DNA of 64,000 nt from Fasciola hepatica (Eukaryota > Platyhelminthes > Trematoda > Plagiorchiida > Fasciolidae), in assembly GCA_948099385.1 (NCBI GenBank), contig CANUEZ040000024.1, positions 22,436,501-22,500,500 on the forward strand, given 5' to 3'. Below are positions 25,371 through 37,099 of this stretch, piece by piece. Each line of letters begins with the position of its first letter. Positions within the stretch are counted from its first letter, which is position 1. Made by a program: the position numbers and the translations under genes. The notes beneath the pieces were generated by a model, which was not told where the DNA came from, did not search any database, and worked only from the letters and a program-made list of their open reading frames with translations.

Positions 25371-25404
25371 ATATTATTATTATTATTATTATATATATAT
25401 ATAT
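25371..25404. repeat. (ATT)n/(AT)n microsatellite, likely LINE E 3' tail
   Basis: About seven ATT units merge into AT units. On the minus strand this reads (AAT)n and lies downstream of LINE E's RT, where CR1-like elements carry a short terminal repeat. Confidence 0.6.
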
Positions 25405-26863
25405 TTGTTCTTTGAATTATTTTGATAATAATAGTGGGGACTCAAAAACTCAAAAAAGAGAGACCGAATGCTTTCTGGCTGTGTCGATGTCCTTTTTACC
25501 TGTAGTTCGTTGGTTTCTATTCGTTCTATTTTTGGGACTGATGGAAAAGAAAGTAAAATACAGCCCGAAAGCGCGGCTGATAAGGGAGCTGTAGAAGGTT
25601 ACTCCACAAATATATTATTCTGCAGCTTAAGAAATTTCGAAGCGTAAACGAGTGGGCAAGGGGCCTGGACGGCTCCTTACTATGCCCTAGTAGAGTTACC
25701 AGGATTGGACCCGTAAAATTCTGACCCATTTAATTTCCGGAGTATATGTTCTTCATACGGAAAAGATCTACTCTTTTAGTTCTCGCTTCTGAAGGATAGA
25801 GATTTGGTTCAGCCTGACGTGCGCTGGGAAGAATGGGTGTTGCAAGCCATGACCCATCTACGTCCACCTTCTCTGGATGTGTTCCGTCGTTGACTGGGCG
25901 GGACCACAGACCCGGCCAGCATTCAAGGGCCCTGATATGCTCCTGAATAACATGCTGACCTGCATTTAGCGTGATCTTACTGCAGTCTTAAGGTCGTCAG
26001 CGTAGATGGGACACTGTGGTTGAAAAGTTGCCGGTAGGTCATCAAAATAGATCGGGAAGAGAGACAGGCCTAAAACCAATCCCTTTGTCATACCATAAAC
26101 GTCCTCTTGCCACGATGACATTGACTGTGCTACCAGTGCAGCAAAGGTTCTCCCTTGAGGAAAATCCTTGACGCAGAGAATCGATGAGTTTACGGCCTTG
26201 GGAGCTTTGAGCTGACGTAATGGAGGGTCTAACGGGAGTATGGCAAAAGCTTTGCTAAAATCCGCGAAGACTGTGTCCGTGCGGTGTTCCTCGGTCTTGG
26301 CATTCGTCCTGCCTATTCGTACAAGTAACAAGATTGTCCGGCAGAACCCACTTTCCCGGAAAGCTTGTTTCTGTCAATAAAAAAGTTCGTCTGTACTGAT
26401 ATGCTCCCGGAGCGGCTTGGCCGTCAGGCTCTCAAGAACCTTGCCCGCGGATGTCAGACTGACAGCTCCGTAGGTGTTGGCCTCGCGTTCCGCCTTATTT
26501 TTATGCAGTGGAACAAAGACAACATTCTTCATTCTCAAGGGAGCTATCCCATTGACAACGACGCATCGAACTGTTTTGTGGCTGGCCGAGTTGACACATC
26601 GAACAGCTCCACAGCCACCATGGGATAAACGCCTACAGGTCCGGGAATGGGTTAACTTTGACGGTGCACATGGCTGCCGACACCTCTTCCCAGTAATTTC
26701 CTGCGAAAGCATATAGGGAGCGTCAACTGCAATATGTGTAGGTTACATATGCTCCAGTTCAGAAGCACAGACTGATAGGTGATACACTCGAGAGTATCTC
26801 GACCTTGTGTTCCTCTGTGACTCCCGGCGGAAGACCCTGCAAGGCAGCGATGGTAGTGGTAGC
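25400..26863 (-). mobile_element. LINE E, downstream half: decayed RT and 3' end
   Basis: On the minus strand the frame at 26,374-26,712 carries IAPLRMKNVVFVPLHKN and YGAVSLTS, the start of a LINE RT. The frame at 25,966-26,331 carries FADFSKAF, then VLGLSLFPIYFDDLP and YADDLKTA (catalytic box). A C-terminal piece at 25,526-25,729 reads SCRIIYLWSNLL. The LINE stops abruptly at 26,863, the edge of the BEL-2 5' LTR. Its upstream half is found at 37,840-39,245 on the plus strand, carried away by the inversion. Confidence 0.78.
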
Positions 26864-27239
26864 TGTAACGGCCGGTCGTGGAAAATCCCCCTTTAATCCT
26901 CGCGATTCAGTATTTCCCCTAACACCACTCATTTGCCTACACTATTGACTTGTCTTTACGAACTGGTTGTTTCTATGGACCAATTGTTGTTTGTTCGCGC
27001 CCAGAGCGCTACTTTGGCACATCCTTGTTCAGGATCTGCGTGACGCACGTGCTGTTTGCTCACACGCTGCTATTCGGTTTCTCGTTGTTGAGTCCCTGTG
27101 ATCGTATTATTGAGGTTTGTATATTTTTTATGTCATTGTTCATGTAATAATCTGGTATCGTAGAATATCAAGGATAATCGTCTTTTGATTTCGGGATCCG
27201 TTGCGAATTTGGCTACGCATTGCTCAAACGTTCGTTACA
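26864..27239 (+). repeat. BEL-2 5' LTR (376 bp)
   Basis: Starts TGTAACGGCC and ends GTTCGTTACA. Inverted copies of the same length lie at 32,062-32,437 (solo) and 39,246-39,621 (3' LTR). The central part is almost unchanged among the three. Confidence 0.95.
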
Positions 27240-27256
27240 ATACTCCATAGATCAAG

Positions 27257-29005
27257 TTGGAACGAGGAAAAACACGCAAAATGCCAAGAAAGGGATCGAA
27301 AATATTGGAATCCGGACAGGAAGTAACACGGCAAGTCCCTGGGGAGGTTTTGGGTACATTTGATTCTTTAGTTAATGTTAGATCGTCTAGTCCTGTCAGT
27401 GCTAGTTCATGTGGTTATGAGAGGAATATGGATCGTAAGGATGTTAATTTATATAGGCTAGGAATACTAGACCTAGAACAACAGTTACTATTGGCTAGAC
27501 TACAGGCACAGGAATCAGAGAAGAAGTGTACACAGAAAGAGCGAGAGCATGCGACCAGCGACTTCGACACTTCCGATAGGTTAGGGTGCAATAAGGTAGG
27601 GAACCCCACGCCGGTCGCCGACTACAAACCACCATCGATCGATCTGCCTAGAGTGGAACTAACGGTTTTCGACGGGCGAGCTGAGCAATACTGCAAGTTT
27701 GTCAAGCAGTTCGAGACGTTCGTTGAAAATAAGGTAACCGACCCTGGGCAAGGGCTTCTCCACATCACTCACTACTGTCGAGGCCGAGCAAGAGAAGCTA
27801 TCGACGGGTGCACCATGCTCGACCCGGAAAAAGGCTACGCAAGAGCAGGGAAGATTATAAGGGACTTGTTTTGCCAACCGTTCAAAGTAGCCCGTAACCT
27901 AATAGAGGGCGTGATGGTAGAAGCAAAGAAAACCAAGGGCGACGTCTACACAATGGCCGACCTGGTGATTAAGATGCAAAACCGCCCAATAGCCCTTGAC
28001 CATTTAGGTTACAGGGCTGACCTAGATGCCATGCACACTTTGGAAAATATAGTCCGTCACTTTTCTCCCGAATTGCAGGGCCGATGGGCGGAAGAAGCAG
28101 AACGGATAAGACGGAGCGACAGGGAAGCTAACTTCGAAGGCCTGACCGAATACTTGGACAGGCAAACCAAGACAGCTGACAGCAGGCTCGGCCGACTCAT
28201 CCGGGACAGCAACCAAGCAAACAAGCCCAGTACTAGCCAAGCTCAAACCCCTGTACGGGAACATCCAAAATACCAACCTTGGACCAACACTCATGCCATT
28301 TCACGCGATGCTACGGCGCAACCAAATTGCAGATCCTGTGATGCTAGCCATGGACTACCAGAATGCCCCAAGTTCGGCAACTCCACAATAGACGGACGAT
28401 GGGGAATGGCGAGGACTGCAGGAGCATTTTTTATTTGTCTCAACACCACGCACCGGGCGGCAGCTTGTAGAGCAATGAACAGATGTGGTTACGAGGGCTG
28501 CACGGTTAGACACCGTCGATTGTTGCACCAGGTGAGAGTAACCTTACCCGAGGCGAGCACCAAGCCCAGCTTTATTTGTTCAACGTCACGATCTGCCAGT
28601 AAACCGATACGTTTAGGCGTACTGGCCATGGCAGTATTGACTCCGACTGGGGCGGTCAAAGCGTTGGCTTTGGTCGACAGTGGATCTGACACTACCCTAC
28701 TGAAAGAGCGGTTTGCCGACAAACACCGGCTCGCAAAGGGTGCGACGTCGTCAAAATTGAGCACGGTGGGAGGAACACAAGTACTGACTGACGGCCGGTT
28801 GAGGTTGCAGCTCATCTCTTTAGACACTAACGAGCAAATCGAACCAACGGAAGCATTCACATTAGCTGATATCCCCATGCAAGCACCAAGGTCGGTCAAC
28901 GCAATTTTGACTAGGTGGACCCACCTGCAAGATGTAACCGTTGTAGACTGGGAAGATGATGAAGTGGACCTCCTCATCGGCTGCGACGTGCCAGAGGCGC
29001 ATTGA
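27257..29005 (+). pseudogene. BEL-2 gag and aspartic protease (582 codons)
   Basis: The long frame opens with TTG at 27,257; the first ATG is at 27,281. A leucine-rich coiled-coil-like stretch (LDLEQQLLLARLQAQ) comes first, then a Gag core with FDGRAEQYCKFVKQF and YCRGRAREAIDG. Zinc-knuckle-type cysteines follow (CRSCDASH, then CRAMNRCGYEGC), and then the protease with LALVDSGSDTTLL, the D-S-G active site. The frame ends at a TGA (29,003-29,005) where BEL-1 has cysteine, so Pol is cut off from Gag. It supplies the particle protein and the processing enzyme of the element. Confidence 0.9.
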
Positions 29006-31329
29006 GTGCTTGACCAGAGAGTGGGCGACCGCCGGGCACCTTAGGCCATACGCACGGCTCCGGGATGGATGTTATACGGCCCAGTAGGGGTACGTGGTTC
29101 CGTGAATTACTCATCCGCCAAAACGGACCGCATGGAGTGCCATCTGCAGCGGCTGTATGAAAAGGAGTTTCATGACATTGGAGACGAAAGGCCATCGTTG
29201 TCTCAAGAGGATCACTTCGCTTTGCAAACGGTGCGGCAAGGCACTAGAGGCCTCAAAAAACAGTTCAAGGTTCCCCTCCCATGCGCACATCGGTCGACCC
29301 GTGGACTGATAACAGAAATTATGTTCTTCAACGATTATTACGACTAAAAGAACGCTTTATTCGAGACCAGAATCTGTAAGAACGATACGCGGATTTGATG
29401 AAGCCAAACGAGGCCCTCGATTACGTTGAAAAGGTGCCTGTTAACACCAACAGCCAAAGGGGTATCTGGTATCTGCCTCACCATCCGGTTATCAACCCCA
29501 AGAAACCCAATAAACTGCGGGTGGTTTTCGACTGTGCGGCCAGGTTCCAGGGCAAGTCGTTAAACGATCGCCTACTACAAGGGCCTGAATAGGCCACACC
29601 ACTGATCGATGTTTTGTGCCGTTTCAGAATGGGTAAAGTGGCTTTGTCTGCCGACATTAGGGAAATGTTTCATCAGGTGAAGATTCCGGTAGGAGAACGA
29701 GATGCGTTGCGTTTCCTGTGGTGGGAAGAGAGCGACCGTGATAACGCAGTGGTGAATTATAGGATGACCGTCCACTCCTTCGGAGCCATATCGTCATCAT
29801 TTTGTGCGAACTGCACCCTCCGAGAATCAGCGAACAAACATGGCGATCTAGTCCATCGGACGGTGGCAGATAGCGTCAGCAGGAACTTCTATGTCGACGA
29901 CTACCTTCGGTCGTTCGACGATGTGGAATCAGCTCTAGAGCAGTTCAGGGGTCTGACGAGATTGCTGGAAGAGGGCGGCTTCCATCTAACTAAATGGATG
30001 TCGAACGCTTCAGAAGTGCTGAAGGTCATCCCGTATCACGAAAGGGCCGAAAGGGTAAGAGATTTGGACGGCTCTCCACTTCCTATCGAGCGCACTTTAG
30101 GAATACAATGAGACGCGGAAACGGACGACTTTGTTTTCGAGCTAAACGTTCCCGAGCTGCCAACAACCCGTCGTGGCATACTATCTGCTGTCTCAAGTTT
30201 GTTCGACCCGCTCGGTTTCGTCTCACCATGGCTTCTACCAGGAAAGATCTTGCTGCAGCGGCTGTACCGTAAGAAAGTTGATTGGGACTAGTCACTGGAC
30301 CGAGGGGACCGGTTGGACCGGGAGGAATTTTTGAACACCTTGAAGAAATTAGGGAACACAAGGATCCCACGATGTTTGACTCCTGGCCATACGACACGGA
30401 CTGGAGAACTACATGCCTTTTCCGATGCATCCGAAGTCGGTTATGGAGCTGTGGTGTACGTATGATGGTGCACAGGAGATGGAAAATATACTACGAGGAT
30501 CCCGTTCGCTGAAACCCGCGTTGCTCCACTGAAGTCGGTCTCGATCCCACGCCTTGAACTCAGCGCAGCCTTCTTATCAGTCAGCGAGGTACAAGCGAAG
30601 AAGAGATGTTTCGACCTCTACATTTGGTCGGTTAGCTTCTGGACAGATTCAACGATAGTACTTTGCTACATTAACAACGTCCGGAGCCGGTTAAGTACTT
30701 TCGTTGCTAGCCGGCTCACGATTATCCACGATGAATCAGCCATGAACCAGTGGAATCATGTCCGGTCTGGCGACAATCCGGCCGACCTGTGCTCCCGAGG
30801 TGCGAAAAACTTCAGGCAACTAGACACGTGGACGAGAGGGCCAAACTTCCTGCACTTGCCCAAACAGGACTGGCCCGTGTTCGAATTAAAACCCCTTACG
30901 GAAGTGGAACTGGAGATCAGAGGCGTAGTGATAGCGGCCAACGTCGTCGAAGCGACATCCACTCTATCACGACTGGTCAGACTTTCTTCCCGGATGAGGA
31001 CACTTCGTTTGCTAGTTTGGTTGAACAGGTTCAAGAGAAATTTACTAGTCATGAAAGGGCTACGGCCCTCAGGCCGGATACGGGTAGGCCCGATAAGTCC
31101 CGATGAGCTACAAGCTGCAGAGTACGATATTTTCAGTATGATGCATCGAGGGGCCTTTGCCCGAGAACTCGAGAGGACGGAAGAAGTTTGACTGAACAAT
31201 AAAGACATACCATCTCCAAGAGGCGAATTGAAGCGTTTAAACCCTAAACCCATTGATGGACTGCTGCGGGTGGGTGGTAGGATGACCAACGCTGACCTCA
31301 GCTTCGACACAAAGTATCCTATACTGCTG
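29006..31329 (+). pseudogene. BEL-2 pol, left part: RT, RNase H, start of integrase
   Basis: RT motifs are [10 protein letters not shown] near 29,515, LSADIREMFHQVKI near 29,645 and YVDD at 29,890-29,901. RNase H region motifs are FDPLGFVSPWLLPGK, HAFSDASEVGYG and IPRLELSAAF; NPADLCSRG precedes the integrase. A TAG at 29,042 and a frame change near 29,350 lie before the RT. Later stops are TAG near 29,591, TGA near 30,110, TAG near 30,287, TGA near 30,463 and TGA near 31,189. The three TGAs are shared with the inverted duplicate, but the two TAGs after 29,582 are not. Confidence 0.9.
29582..31329 (+). repeat. Inverted duplication 1, left copy (1,748 bp)
   Basis: This segment of BEL-2 pol recurs in reverse orientation at 41,463-43,210, with the same length and no indel. 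I counted at least seven substitutions. The homology ends sharply on both sides: upstream at GGCCTGAAT and downstream at TATACTGCTG. Confidence 0.93.
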
Positions 31330-31333
31330 AGTG

Positions 31334-31888
31334 CCTTCCTTGAAGGCGCCTCGTACAGCTGAGTAATAGCTCGTGATAAGATATCGGAAAGAGGCTGAAC
31401 AATCGCCGGATGGATTGTATCAAATTTGGCTGCTTTGTGCATGCGCAAATACCTGAGTTTGTTGAGCATCTCGTCCTCGCTTACAGCAAGCTCCTGATGC
31501 ACTGGCGTACTCCCTATATCTGATCCCGTAGCACTAAGCATATGAGCCCGACGATAAATGTCCTTGAAAAATACAAGTAGGGCTTCTGACTTGTCTTCAT
31601 CCTCGACAGCAATGTTTCCGTCGGGCATCTCCAGTGTACCACGCTCTCGCGTATCGTTTTCTTGGACTGCACATAAACGAAGAACGTTCTAGGGCCTGTC
31701 TTCACATTGATGGCCAGTTTCTTCTCATACTCGCACCTTGCTTCTTTTTGCAGGGATTGTGCCTTGTTTCTGACCGCCTTGTGGGTGGCCCATGTGTAGT
31801 GCGTGCTACTTAGATTTAATGGGTCCATACCCTTCTACGAAAAGTGAGAGCTCTTGCAATCCTTGGCTTCCACAGCAATGCTCCTTTT
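31334..31888 (-). pseudogene. LINE B RT fragment (copy at left breakpoint)
   Basis: On the minus strand, frames carry EYEKKLAINVKTGPRTFF with FVYVQSKKT, then LRYLRMHKAAKFDTIHPAI and YEAPS. These match the linker and first RT block of LINE C at 52,900-53,280 (FYSYVQSKG, LNSHKSAGPDGIHPAI). The fragment is cut by the inversion breakpoint at 31,334. The full continuation is in the other copy from 43,414. Confidence 0.85.
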
Positions 31889-32090
31889 TGCGACACGTGA
31901 CCAAGTTCGAAATGGATCCCGAAACCACAACGCGGTTATCCGTGAAATTCTACGACAATGGATTATGAAATGAAATATGACATAAAACAGATACGAACCT
32001 CCCCTGTGCCATCACAGGGACTCAGAAAAGGGGAACCAAATTCCAACGTGCGAGAAATGGGTGTGACGAACGTTTGAGCAATGCGTAGCC
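31334..32090 (-). repeat. Inverted duplication 2, left copy (757 bp)
   Basis: Reverse copy of 43,212-43,968, with the same length and at least five substitutions seen. It contains part of LINE B's RT, the 3' half of an old BEL-like LTR and the last 29 bases of a BEL-2-type LTR. Four bases (AGTG, 31,330-31,333) lie between it and the BEL-2 fragment and belong to neither. Confidence 0.92.
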
Positions 32091-32602
32091 AAATTCGCAA
32101 CGGATCCCGAAATCAAAAGACGATTATCCTTGATATTCTACGATACCAGATTATTACATGAACAATGACATAAAAAATATACAAACCTCAATAATACGAT
32201 CACAGGGACTCAACAACGAGAAACCGAATAGCAGCGTGTGAGCAAACAGCACGTGCGTCACGCAGATCCTGAACAAGGATGTGCCAAAGTAGCGCTCTGG
32301 GCGCGAACAAACAACAATTGGTCCATAGAAACAACCAGTTCGTAAAGACAAGTCAATAGTGTAGGCAAATGAGTGGTGTTAGGGGAAATACTGAATCGCG
32401 AGGATTAAAGGGGGATTTTCCACGACCGGCTGTTACAAGGGGCACGTGTGTCAAGCGCGTTGGACGCGAACAAAAGCATTTGGTTCTTGAAACCATACAG
32501 TGTATAGAAGCACGCAAATATTGTATACGAGCGAGCGAGTGATGTCAAATAAACATAGAATTGCAGTGTTTCTGGGGGGGGGGTCCATGACCGGTCGTCA
32601 CA
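31889..32602 (-). repeat. Old diverged BEL-like solo LTR, split by a younger LTR
   Basis: Read on the minus strand it starts TGTGACGACCGGTCATGGAC at 32,602 and, after an interruption, carries TGAGTCCCTGTGAT, CGTAGAATTTCACGGATAA and TTTCGGGATCC. Each has a counterpart in the BEL-2 LTR at the same relative place, but overall similarity is low. It is split by the 376-bp solo LTR at 32,062-32,437. It sits inside LINE B between the endonuclease and RT parts. Its own ends are approximate. Confidence 0.7.
32062..32437 (-). repeat. Solo BEL-2-type LTR (376 bp) nested in an older LTR
   Basis: Inverted relative to the BEL-2 5' LTR and nearly identical to the 3' LTR at 39,246-39,621. Read on the minus strand, the 5' flank is CCCCT and the 3' flank is CCCAT. 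The duplicated right-hand copy at 43,241 preserves CCCCT, so the original target duplication was perfect. No internal BEL sequence adjoins it, which indicates LTR-LTR recombination. Confidence 0.9.
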
Positions 32603-33200
32603 TACACCAAGGCTGCCAGCCCCTATTTCTTTGCTGTGGTACCGGAGCTAACTCGTCTGTCTAGCTCATTAGCCCGGCCATTATAGCCCTCCATCTATCC
32701 TCCATAGGTGGCTCCACGACCTCCAGGTGTCATTGTGTGTTTGGTGCTGTTACCCTCGGTTGATCCCCATCCGCTCTAGCGTAGTTTCGGGCCAACAGTG
32801 GACATTGCACTCAGGACTCCGTGACCGCTCTTCCCCGATGGCTCATCTATCACCAAAGATGTGACGTCAGATCTATATGTGGTTACCAGCAGATCCAGTT
32901 TATATGAAAGATGTCTCTCGCGGAAACGCGTTGCTCCTGTTCCCTGATGTTTGAGGGCGTGGTTGTGGGGCCACATCACCAGAGCTTTTCTGGCGGGTCT
33001 CCTGGGGGGGCTTTCACCTTCCCAAGGTATTTCTGGGAGGTTCACGTCTCAACGCAATAAAGAGCTTCGGCATACTCAACATCTGTGGAAGTTGGAATGG
33101 TTCAGAGTCTTCCCCACCTGCTTGCTGAGCTCTAGAGACAGGCTAGCCCCACCTACCACCGGCCTAGGCGGAAGCAGCATGCAGTGGCTTGTATGTTGGG
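32603..33200 (-). pseudogene. LINE B endonuclease fragment
   Basis: Minus-strand frames carry DVNLPEIPW near 33,035, the GDFNxPxxDW motif with the glycine codon now a TGA, and KLDLLVTTYRSDV, then PSGKSGHGVL near 32,850, the end of the endonuclease with the SDH catalytic triad changed to SGH. Same order and spacing as in LINE C (52,305-52,550). It lies upstream of LINE B's RT, separated by the old LTR. Confidence 0.75.
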
Positions 33201-33940
33201 TGTGACAAGCGTGAACGGGACCTGCCACCAATTGTAGTCAGCTCTCGCGAGAAGGAGTGGCCCCTCACCCAGCTTACCGCCCATTCTGTCTTGTCCGTAA
33301 ACGGGGCAGCCACTAGTTTGCAGGGCATTCTAGTCCTTTTTCATCCTTATTCGTGACATCCCGTTTGGTCTGGATTGGGGTCGCCGCAGCTTCTATTTCC
33401 ACTTAGGTCACACCCCCTCTCTTGTTGGTACGCAGTCACTGATCGTCCAGTGGCCTTATGCCCCCTGTGTGTACTTTTTTACCTACTGCCCCACTCGCCT
33501 TGGTTTTTTAGCTGGCAAGTTCACTGTCTGCTGTCCATCTTGGCTACTGCTAATGATTGCCGCTTTGGGTACGGATTTGCTTAAAGGTATGGCGTCAGCC
33601 TCAGCTATTATGATAACCGGTTTCTTGAGTTCCGGTTTTAATGGATACGGCGGATTTTATGCCGGCACAATCTTTGAACCAGAATCAGCATCCGGCATGA
33701 TCCTTATGTACCCTCTGTAGCGTGGAACTGAATTTTTGAAAAGAAGCATATAGTGAGAAAGGACGGGGAGAAATCGTTTGCCGAATCTTGTGAAAAATGA
33801 AGCCGTCGGTCGCTCGGTGTCTTTCAAGTGGAGAAAATGATAGGCGAGCAGACTTTTGGTTTACTGCCGGCGGATCTTATCGCCTCACTTTTCCGCTGTG
33901 CATTTGTACCACATCTTGGGTCCAATAACTTACTCCGTCA
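33200..33940. other. Region between LINE B endonuclease and LINE D 3' end
   Basis: No motif recognised. In minus-strand reading it should hold LINE D's 3' UTR followed by LINE B's 5' part. Plus-strand open frames here look like chance frames. Confidence 0.4.
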
Positions 33941-35757
33941 GGTTCACTCTCCGATCTTCGTGATAAAGATAGTGGGAACAGTTCTATGTAGGCCTCCTCG
34001 CAGTGCACTCGTGGGCTCGAACTCAAAATTGAGTGGAACACCATAGCCCCGGAGAAGATTGGTCAAGCTTCCCCTGAATGTTTTATCGTTTACTTCCTCC
34101 ACCACATCAGCAGGTGAAGAATTCCAAAGACTAGTGGTCCTCGAAAACAAACTGTATACTGAGGGCCAGCCAGTAGAATGCATCCTCGCCAGTGTCATTG
34201 CATGCCGGCGCACACGACATGGCCCGCGGAGCGAGAAGTCCACTTGCAACTCCGGCCCCAGATCACCTCGAGTGATGATACCGACTCAGATGAGATCTCT
34301 GCGCGTCCACCTATAGGCTCCTGGAAGCAAACCAGTCGCTTCAAGACGTTCGGTAAAAGTGAATCCTCTTAGTCCGAAGACAAGATTGGTAGCAGACATC
34401 TGCACTCTCCCCAAAATAGTTGACTCTGCAGCTGTACAAGGATATGCAGCCGCACCACCGCATTTAGGCCTAGGAAGAACAAGGAAAGCAAACAGCTTAC
34501 GGAAGGTGTCGTATGGTAGCCTCCGAGACGATCAGCGAATTGGATCAAGGATGCTCCTAGCGGAGGCAAGAAGTCTGCTTGTGCGGCTTTCGGATTTCGG
34601 CAAGGAGCGCGCCGAAACTCACAGATCGCGCCGGAAATCTGTTGTCCAGAGCAGGTCCTTAGACAGGCGGTAGCTCAATGGCGGCTGGGAATGACCCGAG
34701 CGCATGTAAACACACCCCGACGGATCTTGTGGCAGCATCTTTGCGGAGGAGCTGCTCGTGAGGGCATCTAGGTTTTCTCGTAGAACTTGACTGTACGCAT
34801 CAGAACAAAGTGCGCACTACAGCTTCAGTGCATCAGCATGCAGTGAACAAGAGAGTGAGAAAATTGTGAGGAGATAGCTTATGAAAGTGAGAAAGAGTAA
34901 CGGTCCAATAACAAACTCTGATGGACACCAGTGGAAACTGAGCGTCATTTGGAGATGGTTTCTGAGACTCTAACAAAGAAATGCCGTCCTCGTGGGAAAT
35001 CTTCGATCCACCTAAGCAAGGGACACAGCTGTTCCCAGTAACCCGAGCATCCGGAAAAGGGGCCGTGTAGAACTTTGTCAGGGATTTTACTGGAGTCCAC
35101 GTAGCTTACGTCCTTTGAAAGTCCCTCGACCTCCGCTTTAGTCCATCGCTCACGAGCGAAAAGAAGATTCGACAGGCAAGGGCTGGCTTAGAGAAAGCCA
35201 CGCTGTCATGGACTGAACAGGCGATGGCCTTCCACATGTTCCCGCACCAGCTTGGCTAGGGCATAATAAATATTCTTGCAGACGGTGCAAGTTAGACTCA
35301 CAGAGCCATAGTTGGTAACCGGTTTTTTGTCACCTTTGAACAGCGGAACAATAACTGCATCTCTCCAGCCTTTGGGTAGTTTCCCTGCTGCCAGTGAGGC
35401 GCTCAACTTCCTGGTGATTCGCGGAGCACTGACTCCGGTGAGTTTATTCAACACCAGAGGGCGGATTCCATCAGGGCCGCTGGTGAAGCATAAGGGATGG
35501 TGGTTGTGCAGTGATTTTGACCATTTGAAAATAACAAAGAACGAAGGCGGCCCACAACACTAGTGACGCGGTTGATATAGAACCTTCCGTTGTATACGCC
35601 GGAGCATATTGCCGTGCCAGGGCACCAGCCTTGGCTTCGTCAGGGTCAGCGATGATCTCAGCCTTGTACAAGATTGGTATTCCGGGCATCGCTATCGTAC
35701 GACTCTTGAGATTCGCAAACAAACGTTTGGGTTCTCCAACAAGGTCGGATGTCAGCC

Positions 35758-36140
35758 TGTAACGTACATGCGTGGAAGTCCTCCCTTAGCCGTTGTCATA
35801 TACTTGTATTGTTGAGACTATGCTCTTTATTTCATTGACTCTCGAACAAGCAAAACATGCATCAATCACTACACTTCAGCATTTGCTTATATTTTGCTCA
35901 CGTGAAGTGGCATAATTTTGATTCGCACTTGGACTTCCGTGACGGTGGTACCTGACATTAGCCTTTGTTGAACTCTGGTCCTCTTGTTAGACGTTGAGGC
36001 CGTACAGTTGAGGTTTGTACATATTTATATGCGTATAACGTGTTAATCCAGTACCGTAGAAACTACGAATCAAACTTGTTCTGATTTTGGGATTAGTTTG
36101 AATTGGCTACGCGTTACTCACAGTCGGAATAACCGTTAAA
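35758..36140 (+). repeat. Solo BEL-1-type LTR (383 bp) with perfect 5-bp target duplication
   Basis: Third copy of the BEL-1 LTR, with about a dozen differences from 8237-8619 and the same length. It is flanked on both sides by CAGCC (35,753-35,757 and 36,141-36,145). The surrounding minus-strand LINE D frame resumes on the other side. It ends in AAA where the other copies end in ACA. Confidence 0.93.
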
Positions 36141-36397
36141 CAGCCTGTCCTCAGATCCACTTCGCCCAATCGCCTTCAAATGCGAACAACGATCCCTTAT
36201 CTGTCTGTACATAAAGCCGCCGTCTCCAGTCTTTCGATACCTTTGCCGGGCAAGGTTCCTTTTGAGAAGAATGCATCGAAGTTCTTCATCAAACCAGGGA
36301 GAAGGTTACGCGCGAGAAGGCTGGCGGTGGGGCAAAGTGAAGAGGTCGACCAGCTGAAGAATCCCTTCACGGATACTACTTCAGCGTGTTCACACTG

Positions 36398-37064
36398 TCA
36401 GAAAAGTCCATCTCTCGAATAATATTCCGCGCTGCCTCTCTTATCCTCGAATTTTATGTCCCAGACGTTCGGTCCGCAGTGTAGACCAGATGACATTTGG
36501 ACGCTACGTCCCCGAGGTATGTACGGAAGAGCGTGGTTCCTCGAATCTAAGGGAGGTAGGGTATCATTCTTGGAGGCTTCCGACGTCCGTTGAGTTAGAA
36601 CTAGGTCAGCAATGGACAACTGCTCACTTTGGGAGCGAGTTGGCTTAGATACTTGTTGGCACAACGCCAGATCACGTACCGCGGCTAGCAGATTTCCGGA
36701 AAATTTTCAGCCGATGTAGTAGAGCAGAAAGCTGTCCAGTCCGTGGGACACGTCAAAATATCCGGGGGCGAGATGGCGACTGCCAAACTCCCAGGGTCTC
36801 AAGGAATCCAGGATGTCCGGTAGCTCTGCAGCAGGTGTCGTGTAGGAAAGTCCAAAAACAACGGACCCATCACTGACCAGTTTCACCCGGCACCGAAGTT
36901 ACTTGCCAAGCTCTGAGGGTCAGAATACCAATAAGCCAGATGAGCAGATATGCCTTCTCCGGTAAAATTACTACACTACCATTATCTCTGAGCCGAGTTC
37001 GGTCCGGGCGAAACTTGTGGTATCCCCACAGAGCATCCTCGGCTTCTGCGACCTCCGTGAGCAA
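36398..37064 (-). pseudogene. LINE D endonuclease fragment
   Basis: One minus-strand frame has GYHKFRPDRTRLRDNG, the strand before the basic surface loop in LINE endonucleases. A second has SIADLVLTQ, then PPLDSRNHALPY, where the family has LDLVLT and PPLGxSDH. A histidine survives but the aspartate of SDH is gone. The GDFN motif cannot be seen clearly between them. Confidence 0.6.
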
Positions 37065-37099
37065 CGTAGTCTCAATTAGCAGTGCAACCGCAGATCAGT

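Larger units (their letters stand above)
26864..31329 (+). mobile_element. BEL-2, left part (5' LTR to start of integrase)
   Basis: A BEL/Pao element begins here with a 376-bp LTR preceded by GTAGC. Gag, protease, RT, RNase H and the first part of the integrase follow, then the sequence breaks off at 31,329 inside the integrase N-terminal region. The missing part (integrase, DUF5641 domain, 3' LTR) is on the minus strand at 39,246-41,462. The two parts sum to 6,683 bp, nearly the length of BEL-1. Confidence 0.93.

Noticed and set aside
26950..27147. A 65-codon frame conserved in all three BEL-2-type LTRs
   Set aside because: The three LTRs are nearly identical overall, so preservation of the frame is no evidence of coding. 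It begins with TTG and has no recognisable motif.
32566..32582. G-run and direct repeats as a CRISPR or regulatory array
   Set aside because: A single homopolymer run inside the old LTR. No spaced direct repeats exist in the window.
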